11,303 nt of DNA from Bdellovibrionales bacterium (GTDB lineage: Bacteria; Bdellovibrionota; Bdellovibrionia; Bdellovibrionales; UBA1609). The stretch is from positions 1 to 11,303 of the forward strand of contig DAIDJH010000027.1 of the NCBI GenBank assembly GCA_027451425.1, read 5' to 3'. Below are positions 6,913-11,303 of this stretch, piece after piece. Numbering within the stretch: the first letter of the stretch is position 1; each line of letters begins with the position of its first letter. Position numbers and translations under genes: made by a program. The notes beneath the pieces were generated by a model that was not told the origin of the DNA, did no database searches, and was given only the letters and a program-made list of their open reading frames with translations.

Positions 6913-9159
6913 ATGTCGAAAAATAACGAGTCGAAAAATTTGGATGAAAAATTAAAACACTACCGGCTCTCGCGTGAAGAATACGAGCGGATGACATCTC
7001 TTCTCGGGCGCGCTCCCCAAGGCGTGGAGTGGGCGCTCTTCAGTGCATTGTGGAGCGAGCACTGCAGCTACAAAAGTTCACGCGTTCATCTAAAGAATTT
7101 ATTTAGTCAATCGCCACACGTGCTTGTGAGTTTTGGAGAGAATGCGGGCGTATTCGATCTTGGCCAAGGTGAGCGGATCGCTTTTAAAATGGAAAGTCAC
7201 AACCACCCCAGTTTTATCGAGCCGTACGAAGGCGCCGCGACCGGTGTCGGCGGGATTTTGCGCGATATTTTTGCCATGGGCGCGCGGCCGATCGCACTTG
7301 CGAATTATCTGGCGTTTGGTGATGTCGACGCCAATCGAATGTCAACTTTGATTGACGGAGTTGTTCGCGGCATCGGGGGTTATGGTAATTGTGTCGGAGT
7401 GCCGACGATCACCGGTCAAACGGAATTTCATCGTTCTTACAATAAAAATATTCTCGTCAACGCGTTGGCGCTCGGTCTTTTTCGCGAAGGTGAGCCTGTC
7501 ATGTCCGCCCGCGCGAATGGCGTCGGCAATTTGATTGTGTATGTGGGGGCAAAAACCGGAAAAGACGGGGTTCACGGCGCCAGTATGGCGAGCGAAAGTT
7601 TCGATACTGGCGGAGAAAGCAAAAAGCCGACGATTCAAAAAGGCGATCCATTTTATGAAAAATTACTCATCGAAGGTTGTTTAGAGGTCATGCGGGCGGG
7701 GATTGTTGAAGCGGTCCAGGATATGGGTGCGGCGGGATTGACCAGCTCAAGCTTTGAAATGGCAGCTCGAGGAGATGTCGGGTTCAAGCTCGATCTCGAT
7801 AAAGTGCCGTTGCGTGACAGCACGATGACCCCTGAAGAGATTTTATTGTCTGAAAGCCAAGAGCGGATGCTCTTGATCGTTAGACCTGAAAATTTTGAAA
7901 AATTGAAAGCGGTATTTTCACGTTGGAATCTTGATGCCGAACCGATCGGTGCAGTGACAAAGGGACCGCACGTCGAACTTTTTTGGCATGGCGAATTGAT
8001 GTGCCGGATTGATCCAAAAATTTTAACATACCAGGCACCTCGTCACGAGCGGCCCTTTGATAAATGGTTGCCGCGCCATCGCGTTTTGAATATTCAAGAA
8101 CCCTCGTTTGGGCCCGACAGGGGCGACCGTTTCGACCAGCAAACGCCAAATGAACTGTTGAATATTCTCACCAGTCCACTTGGTTCATCGCGCGCCTGGA
8201 TTTATCGGCAGTACGATCAACGTGTAGGGGCAAAAACGATATTTGATTGCGACGAAAGCGTGGGCGTTGTGCGCTTGCCTGATAGCGGGCGGCAATTAGG
8301 ACTTGTACTTGGTGGTCGACCGCACGTGATGCGATTTGATGCCTACGTCGGCGGTATGGATAGCGTTGCATATCCGGCGCTTGAATTGGCGGCTAAAGGG
8401 TTTAGGCCTCTGGCGGTGACGGATTGCTTGAACTTTGGCAACCCTGAAAATCGCGAGATCATGACGGAGTTTGTGGCGTCGCTCGATGGAATGAACGAAT
8501 TGGCGCGCGCGTCGTCAACGCCCATTATTAGCGGCAACGTGAGCTTCTACAATGAAACAATGGGCGAAAATATAACCTCGACCGTCACTACGGGTCTTGT
8601 TGGGCTTGGTGACCCGATTTTAGATGAAAGCTCACATTTGCCGCCGCGGTCGTCATTTCAATCCGTCCGCGATGAGCTATATATTGTTGAATCCGCGCAG
8701 CTCATATTCACGGGCCTGCAAGGTGAACGGCGTGATCATTCGCCCAGTGGCCAAGGCGATTTGAGAGCGAAAGAAGTTGCTGAATTCATTCAAGTGGTTC
8801 GCCACCTGTCATTGTCGCGCGCGGTTCGTTCCACTCGAGTTGTGGGGAAATTCGGTTTACCTTATGCGCTGGCCAGAATGTGTACCGCTCAACTGGGCGC
8901 GCGAGTTCAATGGCAGCCACCGAGTAAACAAAATTGGTTCAGCGAGACGCTGTACCAAGTGGTGTTCGCCGTTGATTCTGACCGCTCGTTCGAGTGGCGT
9001 GAGCTATTCAATAAGTTGGCCGCGAATTTGAATATAAACATTGTACGTTTGGGAGAGGTGAGCGACGGCTCGCTAGCATTTGAAGGCGAGAACCGGTGGT
9101 CGGTGCCAACGGTGAAGCTTCGTCAAGCATATGAAACTCCGTGGGAGTTTGTGCCATGA
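6913..9159 (+). CDS. purL: FGAM synthase subunit PurL (small form)
   Basis: ATP-dependent synthetase that converts FGAR to FGAM with ammonia from PurQ. At 748 residues it is the small type (Bacillus about 742). First half well conserved: LWSEHCSYKSSR with the catalytic His50, FKMESHNHPSF, GAATGVGGILRDIFAMGARP, the VQDMGAAGLTSSS segment, and ILLSESQERMLLI. Second half keeps VTDCLNFGNPENRE, ISGNVSFYNET and GLVGLG. Oddities, by comparison with the Bacillus protein as I remember it: GGE after GVPT is TGQ (167-169); the CNxRY region is GGRPHVM (467-473); and the HDVSDGGL motif is RVVGKFGL (642-649), losing its acidic residues. The changes cluster in the second, pseudo-symmetric half, which is thought not to be the catalytic one, so activity may persist. 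Its stop overlaps the purF start by four bases. Confidence 0.95.
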   Translation: MSKNNESKNLDEKLKHYRLSREEYERMTSLLGRAPQGVEWALFSALWSEHCSYKSSRVHLKNLFSQSPHVLVSFGENAGVFDLGQGERIAFKMESHNHPSFIEPYEGAATGVGGILRDIFAMGARPIALANYLAFGDVDANRMSTLIDGVVRGIGGYGNCVGVPTITGQTEFHRSYNKNILVNALALGLFREGEPVMSARANGVGNLIVYVGAKTGKDGVHGASMASESFDTGGESKKPTIQKGDPFYEKLLIEGCLEVMRAGIVEAVQDMGAAGLTSSSFEMAARGDVGFKLDLDKVPLRDSTMTPEEILLSESQERMLLIVRPENFEKLKAVFSRWNLDAEPIGAVTKGPHVELFWHGELMCRIDPKILTYQAPRHERPFDKWLPRHRVLNIQEPSFGPDRGDRFDQQTPNELLNILTSPLGSSRAWIYRQYDQRVGAKTIFDCDESVGVVRLPDSGRQLGLVLGGRPHVMRFDAYVGGMDSVAYPALELAAKGFRPLAVTDCLNFGNPENREIMTEFVASLDGMNELARASSTPIISGNVSFYNETMGENITSTVTTGLVGLGDPILDESSHLPPRSSFQSVRDELYIVESAQLIFTGLQGERRDHSPSGQGDLRAKEVAEFIQVVRHLSLSRAVRSTRVVGKFGLPYALARMCTAQLGARVQWQPPSKQNWFSETLYQVVFAVDSDRSFEWRELFNKLAANLNINIVRLGEVSDGSLAFEGENRWSVPTVKLRQAYETPWEFVP
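9143..9147 (+). promoter_or_regulatory. Ribosome binding site deciding the purF start
   Basis: GGGAG lies eight bases before ATG 9156, which forms an ATGA overlap with the purL stop. The in-frame GTG at 9141 overlaps this site itself and would add five residues without benefit. Confidence 0.55.
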
Positions 9160-10541
9160 GTTCTCATTTTCATGACGAATGCGCTGTTTTTGGTATATGG
9201 GGCGACGCCGAAGCGGCACGAATGACGTATCTTGGGTTGTATGCCCAGCAGCATCGCGGGCAAGAATCCAGCGGCATTGTGACTCTGCGGTCAACAAGTT
9301 CACATTTGGTTCATAAAGGGTTGGGCCTGGTCGGCGAAGTTTTTTCAGAAGACGTTCTGCGCAGTCTTGAAGGGGCGGCGGCGATCGGTCACAACCGGTA
9401 CTCCACGACGGGAGAAAACCTCATCGCCAACGCTCAGCCGCTGACAGCGACGCTTCAGTCGGGGCCGATTGCAATTGCGCACAACGGTAATATCGTTAAC
9501 GCGGCCTCGCTTCGTGAATCGTTGATTGCAAATGGCGCGATTTTTCAGGGGACGAATGACACCGAGGTTGTTTTGCATTTACTTTCGCGAAATTCGAGCG
9601 CTGATTTGATCGCGAGTCTGAAAGAAACTTCTCGCATACTTGAAGGTGCCTACAGTTTTGTGATTTTATCGCACAACCGGTTGGTGGCGATGCGCGATCC
9701 TTATGGTTTTCGTCCGCTCGTGCTCGGTCGGCGTGGCCATGCGGCCGTGCTCGCGTCCGAAACCTGCGCGTTTGATTTGATCGGCGCCGAGTACGTGCGC
9801 GAAATCGAACCGGGAGAAATATTTTGGGTCGATGAGGCGGGGGAGCACAGCGAGAGACTCCCCAAAAAAGTGGAGAAAACCGCCCATTGCGTATTTGAAC
9901 ACGTTTATTTTGCGCGCCCTGACAGCCTGGTTTTTGGACGAAGTGTGTACGAAGCGAGAAAAGCGATGGGGCGGGAGCTCGCCAAAGAAAGCCCCACCGA
10001 TGCGGATATTGTTATACCTGTTCCCGATAGCGGCGTGCCGGCGGCGCTCGGCTACAGCACGGAGAGTGGCATCCCGTTCGAGCTCGGCATCATTCGCAAC
10101 CACTATATTGGGCGAACGTTTATCCAACCAAGCCAAAGTATTCGTAGTTTTGGCGTCAAAATAAAACTCAACCCGCAAGCCCACATCTTATCAGGCAAAC
10201 GTGTGATCGTGATGGATGACTCGCTCGTTCGGGGCACGACTTCACAGAAGGTCATCCAGCTTATTCGTCAGGCGGGAGCGCGCGAAATCCATTTTCGTCT
10301 TGCTTGTCCGCCGACAATCGGCTCATGTTTTTATGGAGTGGATACCCCTAAACGATCACATCTGATCGCTGCCACGAAAACCATCGAAGAGATTCGTACT
10401 TACATCGGCGCCGATTCTCTTGCCTATCTTTCGCACGAGGGGCTCATGCGCGCGGTGGGAGCGAATCATGCTGGCGGCTTTTGTGCGGCCTGCTTCACCG
10501 GACGTTATCCGACGGATTTATTTGGGCTGGATCGAGAATGA
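9156..10541 (+). CDS. purF: Amidophosphoribosyltransferase (glutamine PRPP amidotransferase), Fe-S type
   Basis: First committed step of purine synthesis: PRPP plus glutamine to phosphoribosylamine. The 461 residues show an N-terminal nucleophile glutaminase domain followed by a type I phosphoribosyltransferase domain. The N-terminus MSSHFHDE|CAVFGIWGD implies an eight-residue propeptide removed to expose Cys9. Further motifs: QQHRGQESSG (31-40), GHNRYSTTG (78-86), AHNGNI (108-113), DPYGFRPL (181-188), VPDSGVPAA (289-297) and the PRPP loop VIVMDDSLVRGTTS (350-363). Four cysteines at Cys245, Cys391, Cys443 and Cys446 (CAAC) match the ligands of the 4Fe-4S cluster of the Bacillus enzyme, which makes that form oxygen sensitive. 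This differs from the E. coli type, which lacks cluster and propeptide. Start ATG 9156 is chosen for the ATGA overlap with purL and the GGGAG site. Confidence 0.96.
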   Translation: MSSHFHDECAVFGIWGDAEAARMTYLGLYAQQHRGQESSGIVTLRSTSSHLVHKGLGLVGEVFSEDVLRSLEGAAAIGHNRYSTTGENLIANAQPLTATLQSGPIAIAHNGNIVNAASLRESLIANGAIFQGTNDTEVVLHLLSRNSSADLIASLKETSRILEGAYSFVILSHNRLVAMRDPYGFRPLVLGRRGHAAVLASETCAFDLIGAEYVREIEPGEIFWVDEAGEHSERLPKKVEKTAHCVFEHVYFARPDSLVFGRSVYEARKAMGRELAKESPTDADIVIPVPDSGVPAALGYSTESGIPFELGIIRNHYIGRTFIQPSQSIRSFGVKIKLNPQAHILSGKRVIVMDDSLVRGTTSQKVIQLIRQAGAREIHFRLACPPTIGSCFYGVDTPKRSHLIAATKTIEEIRTYIGADSLAYLSHEGLMRAVGANHAGGFCAACFTGRYPTDLFGLDRE

Positions 10542-10545
10542 GAAA

Positions 10546-11303
10546 ATGACAGACACCAAGTTGTACATTGGCACCAATACGAAATTTTTTAATCGGGATT
10601 TGAGCTGGCTCAAGTTCAACGAGCGCGTGCTCCATCAGGCGCAAGATCATCGTGTCCCGCTGCTTGAGCGTCTGCGGTTTTTGGCGATTTTTTCAACTAA
10701 TCTCGATGAATTTTTTATGAAGCGAATCGCCTCGCTCAGACAATCGCCGGAGCGATCCATTGCCGATATCGGACCTCAGCCGTTCACAGGGCCGCAACTT
10801 TTGTCTGAAGTGAGAACAACCGTCATCCGGCATGGCGAAATGGTCCGTCAGTGCTACGAAAAACTTTTGCCCGAACTGGTGAAGCATAAAATATTTTTTC
10901 TGAAGTGGCAGGAGTTGACGGAAGTCGAAAAGAAATGGGCGGGCGAATATTTTACGAGCAAAGTTTTTCCCGTTTTGACCCCTCTCGCGGTCGATACATC
11001 TCATCCGTTCCCGTTTCTGTCGAATTTGTCGGTGTCGCTGGGTATTGTTTTGAAACGGCCGAAGACATTCGATCCGTTGTTTGCGCGCGTGAAGATTCCG
11101 GACATGCTCCCCCAGTGGGTGCAAATTCACTCAAGCAATGAAGCTGGTTATCGGCTCATTCGATTGATCGATTTGGTGGCGGCGAACTTGGCGGAGCTTT
11201 TCCCGGAAATGCTTATTGAACATGTGATGCCTTTTCGAGTCACGCGCAACGCCGATGTTGAAGACATGAGCGACGATGTTGAAGACCGCTTTGATACCGT
11301 TGA
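10546..11303 (+). CDS. ppk: Polyphosphate kinase 1, N-terminal part
   Basis: Reversibly polymerises the gamma-phosphate of ATP into polyphosphate. The frame is open from ATG 10546 to the end of the window: 252 residues of a protein usually near 690. N-terminal domain signatures: FFNRDLSWLKFNERVL (14-29), PLLERLRFLAIFSTNLDEFF (38-57) including the Asn that contacts adenine in the E. coli enzyme, VFPVLTPLAVDTSHPFPFLSNLS and FRVTRNADVE. The phosphorylated histidine lies beyond the window, so catalysis cannot be checked. The start is four bases after the purF stop, with only weak GAGAA strings before it, which argues for co-transcription and reinitiation from purF. An ATG at 10538 gives only a three-codon frame (ATG AGA AAA TGA) that overlaps this start. 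Confidence 0.93.
   Translation, partial: MTDTKLYIGTNTKFFNRDLSWLKFNERVLHQAQDHRVPLLERLRFLAIFSTNLDEFFMKRIASLRQSPERSIADIGPQPFTGPQLLSEVRTTVIRHGEMVRQCYEKLLPELVKHKIFFLKWQELTEVEKKWAGEYFTSKVFPVLTPLAVDTSHPFPFLSNLSVSLGIVLKRPKTFDPLFARVKIPDMLPQWVQIHSSNEAGYRLIRLIDLVAANLAELFPEMLIEHVMPFRVTRNADVEDMSDDVEDRFDTV

Noticed and set aside
9141..9155. Alternative purF start at GTG 9141, and likewise purS at GTG 6010.
   Set aside because: Both sit on or too close to the Shine-Dalgarno site; the ATG codons fit the spacing and overlaps better.

Overview
The window looks like a core chromosomal region of a Gram-negative bacterium, with outer-membrane barrel protein and moderate base composition. The combination of a Bacillus-type purine enzyme set (separate PurS/PurQ/small PurL, Fe-S type PurF) with an acidic-linker outer-membrane barrel protein reminds me of the Bdellovibrio / Deltaproteobacteria-like lineages. 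That taxonomic guess is from memory of protein families, not from a search, and is tentative. I see no mobile elements, CRISPR arrays, rRNA or tRNA genes.

Layout: (1) 1-543, plus strand, is the C-terminal part of a neurotransmitter:sodium symporter (NSS) family transporter. (2) 540-1382, minus strand, is a secreted, probably outer-membrane beta-barrel protein with a long acidic linker; it converges on the transporter and the two stop codons share one TTAA. (3) 1383-1598 is the divergent intergenic region holding the start of the purine operon. (4) 1599-10541, plus strand, is a dense purine-biosynthesis operon: purM, a gene for a flavoprotein-like protein with eroded cofactor motifs, purB, purC, purS, purQ, purL, purF. 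(5) 10546 to the window end is the N-terminal third of ppk1 (polyphosphate kinase), 4 bases after purF and so probably in the same transcript.

The pathway genes cover PRPP to phosphoribosylamine (PurF), FGAR to FGAM (PurS+PurQ+PurL complex), AIR formation (PurM), SAICAR formation (PurC), and fumarate removal from SAICAR and adenylosuccinate (PurB). GAR synthetase (PurD), GAR transformylase (PurN or PurT), AIR carboxylation (PurE/K) and PurH must be encoded elsewhere. Most junctions are ATGA overlaps or gaps of a few bases, so translation is probably coupled along the operon.

The best candidates for something undescribed are the 429-residue flavoprotein-fold protein locked between purM and purB, whose nucleotide-binding motifs are degraded at both ends; the asymmetric erosion of the second half of PurL; the loss of side-chain Na2 ligands in the transporter; and the coupling of ppk1 to the purine operon through a three-codon bridging ORF.
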